From Hemicentrotus pulcherrimus (Eukaryota > Echinodermata > Echinoidea > Camarodonta > Strongylocentrotidae), in assembly GCA_003118195.1 (NCBI GenBank), contig BEXV01000158.1, forward strand, positions 138,668-202,667: a DNA stretch of 64,000 nt, read 5' to 3'. The notes beneath the pieces are model-generated. The model saw nothing but the letters and a program-made list of their open reading frames with translations, ran no database searches and was not told the origin of the DNA. The position numbers and the translations under genes were made by a program. Positions 38,170-51,110 of the stretch are shown here, one piece after another. The first letter of the stretch is position 1, and each line of letters opens with the position of its first letter.

Positions 38170-39215
38170 TAGTTACATCTCTAAACAATGGGTATGATCT
38201 TAATTAAAGAAGGTTTTTCTCTTGAATTTCCCTATTTTTATTATGCGAAGAGTCGTAGTACCCTACGAAGTAGAAATGTGCAAGACACATGCTTAACCAG
38301 CACACTTGGTCGACCAACGTTGGTGTCTAATTGTAAAACAGCCCCGGTATGATAGGTATCTGATTATAGGCTTGGCTGATAGAGACAGCAAAAAAACGAG
38401 TGGTACGATCATTGGCGCGAAATGACTTCACCAGACCCCAATACACTCGTGCTAATGCGGTTTCTAATATCGCAAGCGGCTTCATCTCTGGTGAAAGATA
38501 TACCAATTAAGATGTAACACCTATGAAACCTCATGCTACACCGGATCTCATCTATCCCATTCTAGATTCCTTGAAGTCGTTCAGTGATTACCCTCTTACT
38601 ATGTTCCTATCTACTTGAGATGACTAAAAGAGTAAGATGACTTAACCAATGCACCCGAGATAATGTTTCTTGGCACTATCATCATTAAATCTAATTGCCA
38701 ATCTTGTAGCACTTCACTGAACATTCCCATTCATTACAGGAACATTATTCCCATGTCATTCATCCAGTCTTTATTAATTCTACACCTCTAGACTAACACT
38801 CCTATTTTATCGTATGTTATAATCTTGCAGTAATGAAACTAACCTAAGCTTTTTAACATCATTCTAATCAACATGTTCTCTATGCTGTATGCCGCGACAA
38901 ACAGTGATACTCAATATTTATTGATCAGAACAAATGCCTATATCAGGTCTCTTTATTCACGATAATGTAAGATCAAGCTGCGTTCTCTATTGCATCGCCT
39001 TGCAGGAATCAATCACAGTTCTGATAATTTGGCAATCTAGCCTGCCGCATCACATGACAAGCAAGAACAGTTGTGGAGAAAGCAGTTAATAAAATCTCTC
39101 TAGAAATCATTCAGCACTCCGGGGAGTGTCGCAATCCGATTGCCATGCTCCCAATTTTCTCTTCTTCAGTGCATCGCCTTGTGTGTATCTACGTTTGTCG
39201 CCACCAATTCAATAT
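38170..39215. other. Non-coding stretch
   Basis: Nothing recognisable on either strand. Confidence 0.5.
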
Positions 39216-39272
39216 AAATGTGTGCGCGTGCGTGACTACAGAGTGTGAGTGTGTATGTGAGTGTGTGTACAC
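39216..39272. repeat. GT-rich simple repeat
   Basis: TGTG/TGAG/TGCG dinucleotide-rich tract, interrupted. Confidence 0.8.
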
Positions 39273-41220
39273 CTTTTCTCTCTGCTTTCTATCATGAGAA
39301 TGGGGTGTATTTCGACGCTCCTTTGTTCTTGCCGACTAAACCACTTGATTACCATCACAATCGTGTTTGTGAAATAGTTCGTTAAAACGTTTCACAGCGT
39401 GTGGCGGTCATGTGAGGGCGTCGGAATACCAAAGTATATTGTTATGCTGAGCTTATTACATGCAGCATGCATAATTAAACGCTTTAGTCGTTTGCAGGGA
39501 AATGGAGCATTCTAAAAGCGTGTGTCAGCCAGATTCGTGATTGGTATGATAAGGAATCCACGGATGGTGGTAGATATTATTCCTTGAAGACTAACACTGA
39601 ATATATGTATATACACGCTGTATGTATGTACATGTATATGCATCACATAGGCCTTGAGTTATGTTTAATGTAAACCTATGGAGGGTAAGATATTTCAGTA
39701 AATATAATGTATTATTAAGTTATGAAATGTATTGGTTTCAGAGCAGAAACAATACCTTAAACGCTTCAAAAGGTCGAGATCAAGTCACCGCATATTACCA
39801 ATGGATAATACGCTATTCTCGATTATGTGTCCGTCAATCTTCATGTTTCCTCTAGATTTAACAAACAATCACGCGCTAGCTTTCGAATGATTAAACTTAT
39901 GTAACCAGTAATCAATAATTATTCAATCAATGTTATACATTCTATAAAACGATTTCATTTATAAATGTTTTAACTAATTCGCTTATGCTGCACAACCTCA
40001 CTACTTAATCAATACAAACAGTTATTTACGGGCATACATTGTCTATTTTTAGAACTGTAATCTAAATACAAGTCTGGAATGACACTACTTCGAGCAAAAC
40101 TGATCGAAATATATTCACGAGTGTTTATGTCGCACTCAGTTGGTTGTTTGCTCCGGCATAATGTAAGCAAACTAACTCAGACAGACAGGTAACACTGAAT
40201 GAGACACAAGAATGGACAGGTGGGACTAAATGTTTTTATTTTTCCTCAAATTATTCTATAAAAATCAGTAATTTTAACAACTTCTATCACATTACCCGGA
40301 ATATGTCATTCATTTGTAATCTTGAATATTGACTTCACACTTTTTGTAATGCTATCTTATTTTTTTCAGTACAGATTTCATGTTGAAATTGGTTGTCCTA
40401 AACTGATAGGATTCGTTACTGTCATACAATAATGTGATAACAAGCTACCGACAAGAGGGGGTGATAGTGCAGAATGTCTGACAAAATAACCACTCTGTGG
40501 TTTGATATAAGTCTATTTATTCACCATGTCTTAACTGCGAATCATTCTACTTATGACATTCAACCTAGTTTCCTGTTAAGCCATGTTCCCTTGTCTCTCG
40601 TTCAGTCGGCCTGATGATATCTCCAGGTTATATTGATGGGTATGCTTTCTCCATTAACATCTATTTGAATCGCTACTCTGCTGGCTTGAAAAGAAACAAA
40701 TGAAGCACAGGCCTAATCTGAACCACGAGATCCGATTAGTCCATAATCCAAGAACAATTGACATCGTTTTAAAACATGGTGAGGTAGGGAAATGAATGAT
40801 AATTAGACTGATTTCAGGGCTAGTCAGAATTGAGTAAATATTGAATCCGCTTCAATAAAGAGTCTTATTTCATGGCACGGTCGATGCAAATCATTGCTAA
40901 TATGTGAAGGGAGATTTTCACACATGCAAAAAGCTGCGTAGATAGATTTGGCGTACTAATTATTTCAGCATGCTAAGGACAATATGAACGAAACCTTGAC
41001 CCGAACATGTCAATTGGTGCAATGTTTTTCACACAGTACTTATTACATGTATTCACAATGTACATGAATATAAAATCAGAACCCCTACAAGCAATTCACA
41101 AAGCATGTTACTTATGTTTCATATTTGTATTCTAGAAGGCCTGAAAGCTAATGCATATTTTAAATTACCAATCAGTTTATTCAACAGGGTGAAGCATTAC
41201 AATTCAGGTTAGAATTCTGT
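39273..41220. other. Non-coding stretch
   Basis: AT-rich; includes an alternating ATGTATATAC region near 39600-39645. No gene or transposon found. Confidence 0.5.
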
Positions 41221-41230
41221 ACGCAATCAA

Positions 41231-41305
41231 GCTATAGTAAAAGTAGCAATGGTAGTAGTAGTTCTAGAAGTAGTACTAGTAGTAGTAGTAGTAGAACTAC
41301 TACTT
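41231..41305. repeat. (TAG)n / (CTA)n trinucleotide array
   Basis: TAG repeats followed by a switch to the complementary CTA (41294-41303), so the end can fold back on itself. Same motif as the large array at 23926. Confidence 0.9.
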
Positions 41306-42575
41306 TAATACCAATAATATAAAAAATAGGAGTAATAGTTGTAGTAGATTAGTTGGAAGTGTAGCCAGATATTGAATCGTAAGGGGGTGGAGAAAATTCA
41401 AGCTTTTCTTTTCAATTCGACTTGATATAACGGGAAAAGGGCATGTTACCCCCATAAGCAACTGCACGCCCGACGACGACGATCTGGGAAGGAAACTAAG
41501 GAGTAATGAACTTTGAGAAGTAGAACAATCGTTTTGAACTGGAATGCTGTTTCTACTCTGACTAATGTAACAACTAAGTGACGACATGGAGCAAATCTTG
41601 TAGAGCACCAGGTAGCAGGAGTGCCTTTTAGAGTGAGAACGCTTGACAGGTAGATAGCACCTAGTAGATGATGGGGAGTAGTAACAGTCTTGAGGCTCTT
41701 CTCATTAAAGTACAAGCAAAGGGGTCATGGCGAGTTGGTTGATCCTTGAGGTTTATCATTCAGAGCTGGGCTACCTCGGTTAATCAATCACATTTGGGCT
41801 AGCAGGTTGTTAGACAACATACACGTAGGGATTTGGGGATTTCGAGGAGATTGATGGAGGGGTCTTCATTGCATTATCGATAGAGCTTTCAGCGTTCTCA
41901 TATTTAGATATGTTTTTCTTCTATTCTTAGAGAGGAGGGCAGAGTCAATCCTGTTTTCGGTTTTAAGGAATAAATTCATATATTTTTGTATTTTACAGAG
42001 TATAGTTTGTGACTCTTATAATCCCGTTATTTTTCTTCATCTTCTTAGTCTTTTTTCACCACGATGTACATTTGCTGTATGTAGTCTGAAATAGATAATA
42101 AGCATGGCCACATTTTGAAATTCCCGTAACGCCTCCATCGCATTATCAACTTTTCAAGGGTCGTTACTGAAACTGAAATGTTCTTAAACATTTTTTCATG
42201 CTCATAAAAGGAGAGTAAATAACGATTTTCATTTATTATAATAAAAAAAGGACTAATGAGAAAAGGAAGACGTTGCAAACAATATCGTTGCTAGAAGATT
42301 TGTTTCAAATGCTTAATAATCTGCAATATATATATTCCTTTCATTCAAAAACAAAATTGTGTTTGTAATTGAATAAAAAAAAAAATAAAGAGGCAACACA
42401 TTTGCCTCTCACCTCTCAAGTCATCCCGGCAGGCATTTAATAGCAGAAACATTTTGCGGTAGAGCAGGAAAACTAGATGTACTAAGGGATCTAAGCAAAA
42501 TTATTCTAGCTGTTTCAAAGTAGACTATCATATTTCGAAGTAACCTGATCTTCATATGAAACGCCCAAGAGGAGA
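41306..42575. other. Non-coding stretch
   Basis: Overlapping minus-strand frames of 102 and 89 codons (41300-41715) are unrecognised and lack splice support. No other feature seen. Confidence 0.45.
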
Positions 42576-42583
42576 AAACTTAA

Positions 42584-42968
42584 AGAGCAACTCCAGTACT
42601 GGTAAAAAAAAAGAAAATTAATTTTCACAGAATCAAACGAAACTTACACTGAAGTTCAAGATTACAAATAAATAACATGTGCCAAACAATTTTGGAAGAA
42701 AATGTATACTGGCTGAGTAATGAGCATAGAAAGACAAGGAAATCAAGGTAGTACCAACCCCGACACCATGTGTGTTGTCCCATATATAGCTTTCTGTGTA
42801 CAGTGCTTGTTACTTTACCAAGGCTCGGTCAAATTTGTTATGATTTTGATGACTCCAGAACCTTGCAGTGCACACCAATACTTACATGCTACATGATCAA
42901 CTGTTTCTGATCCTTTCCACACCTTTTCTTTCACAATGCAATCGCATTACCAGTACTAAAGTATAGCT
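42584..42968 (-). mobile_element. TTAA-flanked MITE, copy 2 (inverted)
   Basis: TTAA lies at 42580-42583 and 42969-42972. The interior is the reverse complement of copy 1 (1973-2379): for example TATTGGTGTG, CTGCAAGGTTCTGGA, AACAAGCACTGTACACAGAAAG and ATGGGAC recur in order. Ends are TTAAAG-starting inverted repeats with a CCAGTACTGG palindrome about 15 bases in. At 385 bp it is slightly shorter than copy 1, mainly from the A/T-rich right part. Divergence between the copies is visible throughout, so neither is very recent. No transposase frame. Confidence 0.85.
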
Positions 42969-42972
42969 TTAA

Positions 42973-45900
42973 GCTATATTTGATATTTTTATATCGAAGT
43001 TCAATGTTCTCCAGTAAACATCATTGATCAGCGAGGTATCGTCACAGTCACTTTTCATATTCCAATGTTACAAGAATATCCTGCAGTCAAAATCGTCATT
43101 TACGGTCTGGAAAATAGAAAACTTATGTAAATGAGTGAAACACAACCTAAGGTACTTCTTGAGGAGTGTTTCCTATTCCTGGGATGGGTACCACTACTAG
43201 GGAGCACTTGCTTGAGATACAGATGATAGAATGAAAGATTAAACGATGTCAATGACGGAAGAGGGTTTGACGACCAGACGACGCCAAACATACAGGCAGT
43301 AAAGTGAAAGCAACAGACAAGCATATCAGAAAAAACAAGAATTAAAGATGTACTTATTACTATTGACCTCATCATCTTAGGGTCGGCGCAGTGCCCTATC
43401 GAAGAGTTTTTGTTCTAAAGAGGGATACGTACATCGTCGATACCCTTCTCTCATTATGCTAAGGAAATACTAATAGATTATTAAAAAGAAATAACCTTCA
43501 TCTTTAACAAGATATGTTGCAAATCCTTTAATTGAAGAGGGCGTTTTTTTTGTATAGATAAGCATGATTGTTCTTTTATAAAACATTTAATAATTGAATT
43601 ATCGCAATGTACCATTTTTGTCCTACTTGAAATAGTTCGTCTAACTCTTTGTATTGGCACATCTTGTCGGCAAATTCAAATGGCTTCTAGTCAAATTTCG
43701 ACAGTTTTTTTCATTAACTCCGATCATTAATGTCCTAAAGAGGCACCGTGTCGTACTCACAAATTCATCGCCAAAGTAAGAAAAGAGGCGTTAAGAGAAT
43801 AACTCTGATGGCAGGTGTATGATAAGGAATCAATGTTAGCCTGGGAGACAAGAGGGAGGGACTGATTACTAAAGATCATCGTGACCGCATTACCTAGAAA
43901 TAACCTACCCTAACGAATCCCACTACCACTGTAATTGGGTCAATTGCCAGCCCTGACGAAACAGGATCCCTAAAAATAACAGAAAAGACAAATAATGCAG
44001 CCCGTTGCCTTGTAATGTACGTGAAAGCTAATCTGTCCAGTTTTCATACCGCCTAATCCTTTATTTATTTTTGTTTAAATGCCGATTATTCTTCCACTTA
44101 CAAAATTGTCGAAAAAATTGTCTGAAGATATCAAATAACATTACAAAAAACAGCCAGATATATGCATGGGATAACAATCATATCTGATTTCTAAGCCCAG
44201 CTGTGATCATGTTAAGTCAGTCAAGTCTCAGTTTCATTAAACTTGAAACAAATTTAGGCGACTTTTGTTCCCATTTTGTCTTTCTATCCCTGGTTTCTGT
44301 TTTGTTTTGTATTGCTTTATTTGTCTTCTTCTCGCGTTTTTCTTACTTCCCATTCTCATAAGTACTGATCTTTTTATTTAATTAATATACATTTGTTTAT
44401 GCTGAGAAAGCTCAGAACGTTCCACTTATTTCATATTTGCTGACATTATGTTTTAAAAAATACGCCACTTAAAAATATTACCCTCGTCTAATCATATGCT
44501 TTTGCAAATACATTATATTTATTCAGATATCCTAATTTATATACACAACCATTAATTGAGATATAGTGGGAATAAGTAAATTGGAAACTTGAAACTGAAA
44601 GCGCATAGAGATGGAAGGAAACATTTTACGATGCGTTAATAGTATTAGGATTGTTATTATTATTATTATCATTATTTTAATTATTATTTCCTCTTAGTCA
44701 CACAGTCGCAGAACGGAAAAACACACACGATAGTTTATGGACAGTCTACCTTCAACGCGAGATCGAAAACTGAGTACCGAAAGCAATAACCTTAAAACTT
44801 AATAGATAAAAGTAAAATTTAGGGTTAATAATTTAGGAATACAAACTAAATATTGCATCTAAAATCATCATTTTTTTCAAATGCATATTACTACGTGCCC
44901 GTTGACACCACTCCATGAACTAAAGCTTTTTGTAATCAGCGACTCTCAAACAAGACACACTAAGGAAGGTATGGGAGGGTGTGTGCATTGTGCGTGTTCT
45001 GAGAGGAGGGGAGTAATTTGCTTGAGGAATCCACTGTTTATTTGTATACAAATTACCTTGAGCTTTGTTCCAATACTCCAATTTTAAGGGATCACTTGCC
45101 GATCAAATTACCCAAATAGAGCAAGGAAATAATTAATTGATCCTTGGTCTATATGGAATCTCCATATCCTAGATTCCATGTTACATGCGTGAGTGTGCGT
45201 TAAGGGTTACGTGAGTGCGTGTGTAATTAAAGCATCCTACGAGAATAGCATGGATTTCTGTAATGAAAATAGGCACTTTATCTATTTATCTATTACTTGG
45301 TTAAAATGTTACATTATAGTCGATACCTTCCATTAAATGAGAGACCTAACTTGAAGATAATAATTATAAACGCCTTTATAATAATAATAGGTGCATTCTT
45401 GGAGCCACACGTAACATCTATTTTTAATTCTAGTTTAAATTTGCATAAAACCCTTTGTAGATTGATAATTTCAAGTAAGTACTTCTAGATCTTTACTAAT
45501 ATGTTTGTACGTCAGCATTTGGAAAAGAAAGTAATCGGTTTTCATGGCTCTGTGGACACAGTTTACGGGGAAACAATATAGGAGAATATAAAAGAATACA
45601 TTACCAAGCTGCAAAGTAATCTTATTTTCTTGATATATAAAGTGCAACTAAATGATAACGCGAAAATAAATATCAGTTGTTACTCAGCTTCCCTTGGCAC
45701 CGAAACTGGTTATAGCTAAAAATAACAAATAAATCAAAGACCGCTTGAATTTCTTAAAGTGTGTGTAAATACATCTTGAAGGAAAACACGTATAGTGCTG
45801 AAGAAAGTAGTGCCTGGAGTCACGTCACTAAGAGTTTCTTACATACGATTGGAGCAAAGGCACTTCAAAAGATTTCCAGACACCATATAAAGTTACTGTC

Positions 45901-46509
45901 TCGATTTCAATAATAATTGCACCTACAGCATGGTGGGCAATGAGGGAGCATTTTCAACAGCAGCATTAAAAACATGTAAGCTGTCGAATTAACTTTGAGA
46001 TGTAATATTTACTTTCAAAACGTGAGATGCAGTTATAAATACATACTATGTAAATTCAAACCCAGATCAAAATAAGACAGATACATGACACTTTAGAGAT
46101 TTTTTGTTAGTAGAGAGACACTTTCTTTGTTTACGTTTCCACTATATTGACACAATTTCAACTAAAGCTGCTAAATTGCTTTAAAAAATGCTTCAAAAAT
46201 GACTCAAACCAAATACTTGAAACCTAGGTTGAGACCTAAAGTTCAAGTTAGAATTTAAAGTGATGGCCGAACAATTTATAATTTGTTAGGATAATGTAAC
46301 TGCCCTACACAAATTGCTGTTCTTGTAATGCAAATATAACCACCTTTTGATTTGTGGTTTAAAATGATGCATATGCAAATGCTTTTAGAAAACTAGGTAA
46401 ATTGTTAATTTTCTATCCGGGGACAATACTTTCACGTGTCTCCCCTTATTACTGAGTTAAATTAATGAAGAAACCTAGATGTTGACATTCAATAAAATGA
46501 CATTCAATA
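42973..46509. other. Non-coding stretch
   Basis: About 3.5 kb without a supported gene. A short (ATT)n run lies at 44652-44690. A 91-codon minus frame (43375-43100) begins with a hydrophobic, signal-like segment, but its start has no supporting context and I do not call it. Confidence 0.5.
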
Positions 46510-46828
46510 TAAGGGTAAGTAAAGTAATCCGCAACGGCAGTGGAACGTCGAAGGTTGATAAAAGGGTAGGTAAAGTAATCCACGACAGCAGTGAAACGAC
46601 GAAGGTTGATAAAAGGGTCGGTAAAGTAACCCACGACGGCAGTGAAACGTCGGAGGTTGATAAAAGAATAGGTAAAGTAACCCACGGCGGCAGTGAAACG
46701 TCAAAGGTAGATAAATAGGTAGGTAAAGTAACCCATGACGGCAGTGAAACGTCGAAGGTTGATAAAAGGGTAGGTAAAGTAACCCACGACGGCAGTGAAA
46801 CGTCGAAGGTTGATATAAGGGTGGATAC
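46510..46828 (+). repeat. Minisatellite, 51-bp unit, about 6 copies
   Basis: GTAAAGTAA anchors recur at 46519, 46570, 46621, 46672, 46723 and 46774, exactly 51 apart, with internal cores ACGGCAGTGAAACGTCGAAGG and GGTTGATAAAAGGGTAG split across units. Because 51 is divisible by 3 and the unit lacks stops in several frames, all three minus frames and part of one plus frame stay open for 66-127 codons. The plus frame is broken by a TAG in the fourth unit. I treat it as non-coding. Confidence 0.95.
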
Positions 46829-46919
46829 AAACATCCGCACACACAACACAACACACATTCACAAATATATAACAAGTATTAATTTCACCTTTTAAATAAC
46901 AACTCACCATTTCTTATCT

Positions 46920-47579
46920 AAAGGCCCGGTCACACAGCCTTTCGCGTCTGTATTGCGGGTAAAATTTCGCGATTTTTTTTTTGCCTGCTGTTGCCCGTGG
47001 TGGAAAATGTGCGAAATTGGCTTACCCGCGGTTTACCCGTGGTATGCCCGCGGAACAGACGCCGGCGACTGTTCCGCGTCCTTATCGCGGGTGAAGCGCG
47101 GTGGTACCGCGGCTTACCACGGGTTTACGCGGAGAAAGGCGTTTGTCCGTGCTTAAACGTGGTACACACGCTAACGAACATGATAACAACGCGGTACAGA
47201 CGCGGAACAAACGTGCTATGACCATGCTCCACCCGCGATTACCCGCTAAAATTTCGCGTCCTACTGCGTGTAACCACGTCTTAACCGCGGCCGTAGCACG
47301 TCCTACCACGTTCGTTCCGCGTCTGTACCGCGTCTTTACCGCGTGTGTACCACGTGTACGCCCGCGATTACCCGCGGTCTAAATTTTTGGGCAGCCCAAA
47401 ACTTTTTCGCGCGGCCAACCGCGTGTGAATCTTACCGCGTGTAACGACGGGTAAAGTACGGCTGTATCGCGTCTTTATGGCGACCTCAAAGCGTCCAACA
47501 GCGTCTGCTTCATGGGCAGAATTGTTTGGCCGTGATTCGGCCGCGATACGCCCGTGGAGGGCTGTGTGACCGGGCCTTT
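46920..47579. mobile_element. GC-rich 660-bp TIR element
   Basis: AAAGGCCCGGTCACACAGCC at 46920-46939 is repeated perfectly in inverted orientation at 47560-47579. ATCT directly flanks both ends (46916-46919 and 47580-47583), a candidate 4-bp target duplication. The interior is strikingly GC- and CpG-rich against AT-rich surroundings and is built of short variants of ACCGCG / CGCGGT / TTACCCGCGG, so much of it can pair with itself. Two 'aaaatttcgcg' blocks (46961 and 47249) are direct repeats. The overlapping frames of 67-93 codons inside are by-products of CG-rich sequence. The superfamily is not established from these ends; no transposase is present. Confidence 0.9.
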
Positions 47580-47583
47580 ATCT

Positions 47584-50500
47584 TGATACATTCTTTACAC
47601 ATCCATCTGAATTTGGTCCATGTCAACCAGCCACACACACAACAATTAATACTCATTTACTAATACTCTACGTTAGTTTTATCAGAAAAATTATTCTTGC
47701 ATTGGGGTTTGCAGTCAAAAAATTCAATTAGAGGATAATTCATGTCCTTTGTAAACAGGAAAAGTTTCCTATAGGTGAACACTGCACAAGAAAAGCCGCT
47801 TGTCTGTCTCTTTTCCAAGTTAACTTGGGGTTTCATTTTACTCATGTGAAGAAAAAAAGTCTCTCAGGCATGAAAACTTCGATTTCGCCTACGAAAACTT
47901 CAGATATGGGAGACTGTGGTTGTATATTCACAATAATAGAATAAATGGGCTATTGGAAATGAATCACTTAGTATGCAGCTCTTATGCGTTTCTCTATGCA
48001 GCAAAAGAACGAGAATAGTTGCTGAAAGGTTTAATATGCGTGTTCACTGCAGCAGAACTTGTATCGTTTACGGGGGACATCCAAATACCTCCAATAACGG
48101 ATGATTGTCGATCTTGCCAAAAAGAATATAAGAGTATATATATATATATATATATTCCTGTTGTAATTTCACGATAGTGCAATATACATTTAAATTGCTT
48201 GCCTAAAGAAAAAAAAAATACAAGTTTCAGTTTTCCAACCCATTGATTTAAAAGAATTGATAATACTTTTCTCACTTTCACGAATATGCGACTGTAATGG
48301 CATATAAAAACTTGGATTTTTTTAGAACCAATTTGTAAATCCGCTGTAGGTTATTGAATTCCTTTCCTTTGTCGTGCAATATTAGCAATGATTAGAAATT
48401 AGAATGCAGTACACGTAAGTCTTGAATTATATATTTTGAATAAAAGATGTCAAACGCTAATGGCGGTTTTGCAAAAGTCATGCATAAAGATGGGGTAACG
48501 CATTTTCACGATTCTTTTTAAGCTTGGGCAGGCCATATAATTTTACGAATTTATCAAAATATTCCTCTATTGCCTTCTTGAGTCCTAACATGAGCATGCC
48601 TTTAATTGAAGGTATGCAATAAAAACGAAGTATTTATAGAATGCGATTTCCACGCTTGAGTTAGGCGACACAGTGACGGGTCTCCACCGCCATTTTTTTA
48701 TGGCGCTTATTTTTGGAAGGCTGGCCATGATTTATGTAGAGGAATCGAGTACTGATGACACTAACGATAGGGCCTTACCTTAATGACACACCTGGGTTCA
48801 TCAAATAAAATTCCATCTACATCATCATCGAGGTCAAAACATTTATCGCTTACATTAGTCACCTCAGTCAACATTCTTTCTCTTCCAGTATCTCTCATTA
48901 TATTTCCTTTTACATCTGTTTTAGAAATCTATCTTTCTCTTCCTTTTCCCTCCTTTTCTAGCAATCTCTCCTTTCATTTCGTAGATTTAATCCGAAACAA
49001 ACACAAGTCGGAGAGTCATCCATATGTTTGAATACATACCAATAGCCATTTCCACACTCGTACTTATTAACCAAGTATTGAGAATAATTTTATTTAAACA
49101 TTTTGTGACGAGTCAGCACAACGTGATGCACCCTTTAAAAATTCGAATCAACATAGGTCTATGTGCATGATGATTCTGTAAAATGTTGAAAAACAAATCC
49201 AAAAATGTAAGACAAAAGTTATCATCAGTTACCACGTCATGATTTAACATTTTGACTACGATAGGAAGTCTTCTATGGACAATGAGATCATGTCTTGTTT
49301 TCATTTTTGTTTGTATCAGCTCATACCGCAACTTTGATATCATTTTATGAATGGAATTTGGGGAACATTATTAGCCTGTCTGTATGATCATTATATAAAT
49401 ATCAATATATATATATATATATATCCTCAAATTGAAGACAATAAGGTCAATTTCATTCACAAGCAGTGCACCTTCAAATTAGGCTAAACATCATAGGGTA
49501 ACAATGATTAGTCAGTCCATGTTTCCTCAATCTCCAGCCATTAGCGGGCAGTAAATACTTTCCTTCCCTCAGTCATATATCAAATTTTACCTCATTCCTT
49601 TCATTTTGATTCCTCTTTTGTGACTCCGAAAGGTCATGGTCCAAGCCTGGTTTTCATTATTTCTGCCCATTATTATTCCAGCCGCAGAAGTAGAATGTTT
49701 TCATTCTCAAACGCAAGGCATGTCATCCATGGTTGTGTCTTCTGCTACTAAATATAGCCTCGGGCGATACAGAAGCACGACATGACTCGAGGCAGGGGAG
49801 AGAGGGGGCGAGTCACTGATCATATCAAGCCAATTTTAGCATTAATTAATCGTGTTTGCTCGATGAATGTTCTCGTTGTTTACAGCTAGCAGTTGATTGA
49901 AGATGTCTAGTGATGGTATTGGGTAATTAGATAATTATACGAGCGATTTGAATACAATTCATTCAAGGAAGAGCAGAAGGAAAGAGATCAAATGGTCCTT
50001 ATTTTAAGATTTGTTTTAGAGATAGGGCCTCTAATCCAGCACAGGGATTAGTCCGGTTGGTGTCACATGACCTCGGGGTAGCAATATGCAGTCAATCAAA
50101 ACATATATTCATGGTACTAGATAGGAAAACGTGTTCATTGGACAGAATAATGGGTCAAATATTTCAAAGGCAAGTTAGGCGATTACTGTGGCATTGGTGT
50201 GTTAAAGTGCATTGAAAATCGATAAGTCAACCTTGGTTATGACTCGAGGTGATTTCAAACCTTCCAGAATTCAGACTAAAGCCTATTAGCTGAAACACTT
50301 ATTTGTCTTCATTCTGTGCTCATTCGGTTACTTTAACTAAACCAGGAAAGAGTAGAGTCCCAAGCGTTTCACGTACTTCGTCCAAAGTATAGGGTTTTTG
50401 AAACATCAAATGAAAGGGAGATGGCATCGGTTTCAAAAGATCATGCAGTTACATGGCACAAATTGTAACATCAAAAACAAAGAGACCAGGCAACAGGCTA

Positions 50501-50980
50501 AATCAGTGAAACGAGCATTTATTATCTCTTTTTTACAGGCTTCTGCTTTTCTTTTCGTTTACTTCTTCAATGTGACAAGAATAGAGTCAGAGATTTGTTG
50601 TAGTTGGCAAACGGTCTATGATATTTCCCCCCAAATGTGGATAGGGGCATATTTTTCAAGTAAAGGGAGAATCACCTTTTGCCCCCCCCCCCCTTCGTTC
50701 TAAGAGCGTTCTCCGGTATCTAGTAAAATTATAGTCATTCTGTTGCTCGCTGTATTTTTTTTGGTCAAATGCCTAAGGCTTCAAAATCATTTGCTATTTG
50801 CTTTGATAAAACTATTTTTGACCACTTGTTAGTTTCACTGAAGGAAGTACATGTACTAATATTAGTTTGGGAGTAGGGGAAACCCCGCTAAAGTGATCCA
50901 CCTGCACCTGCACAAATACAGCAGGAGGAGAGACTCTAGGGTCACAGTTATGCACTTCGCTTTTACCCTCCTATGCCACA
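47584..50980. other. Non-coding stretch with two (TA)n runs
   Basis: (TA)n microsatellites are at 48135-48155 and 49403-49424, and a C-run at about 50682-50693. A 101-codon plus frame (50398-50703) includes a hydrophobic segment and is discussed as a weak exon candidate. No other gene is supported. Confidence 0.5.
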
Positions 50981-50989
50981 GCAAATACA

Positions 50990-51110
50990 TAACAGTAATG
51001 ATAATAATCATCATCATTATTATTACAATGATATTAATAATATTAATGGCATTAAAATAATGATAATAATGCTAATAATATATATAATCATAATAATAAT
51101 AAAAGAAATA
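50990..51110. repeat. (AAT/ATC)n trinucleotide-rich tract
   Basis: Interrupted AAT, ATC and ATA trinucleotides. The 80-codon Ile/Asn-rich frame here is an artefact. Confidence 0.85.

Noticed and set aside
46475..46858. 127-codon repeat-protein frame with 17-residue units
   Set aside because: The 51-bp unit leaves all three minus frames open, so openness is not evidence of coding.
47082..47382. Arg-rich frames on both strands
   Set aside because: They lie within the GC-rich TIR element and reflect its CGCG-type composition.
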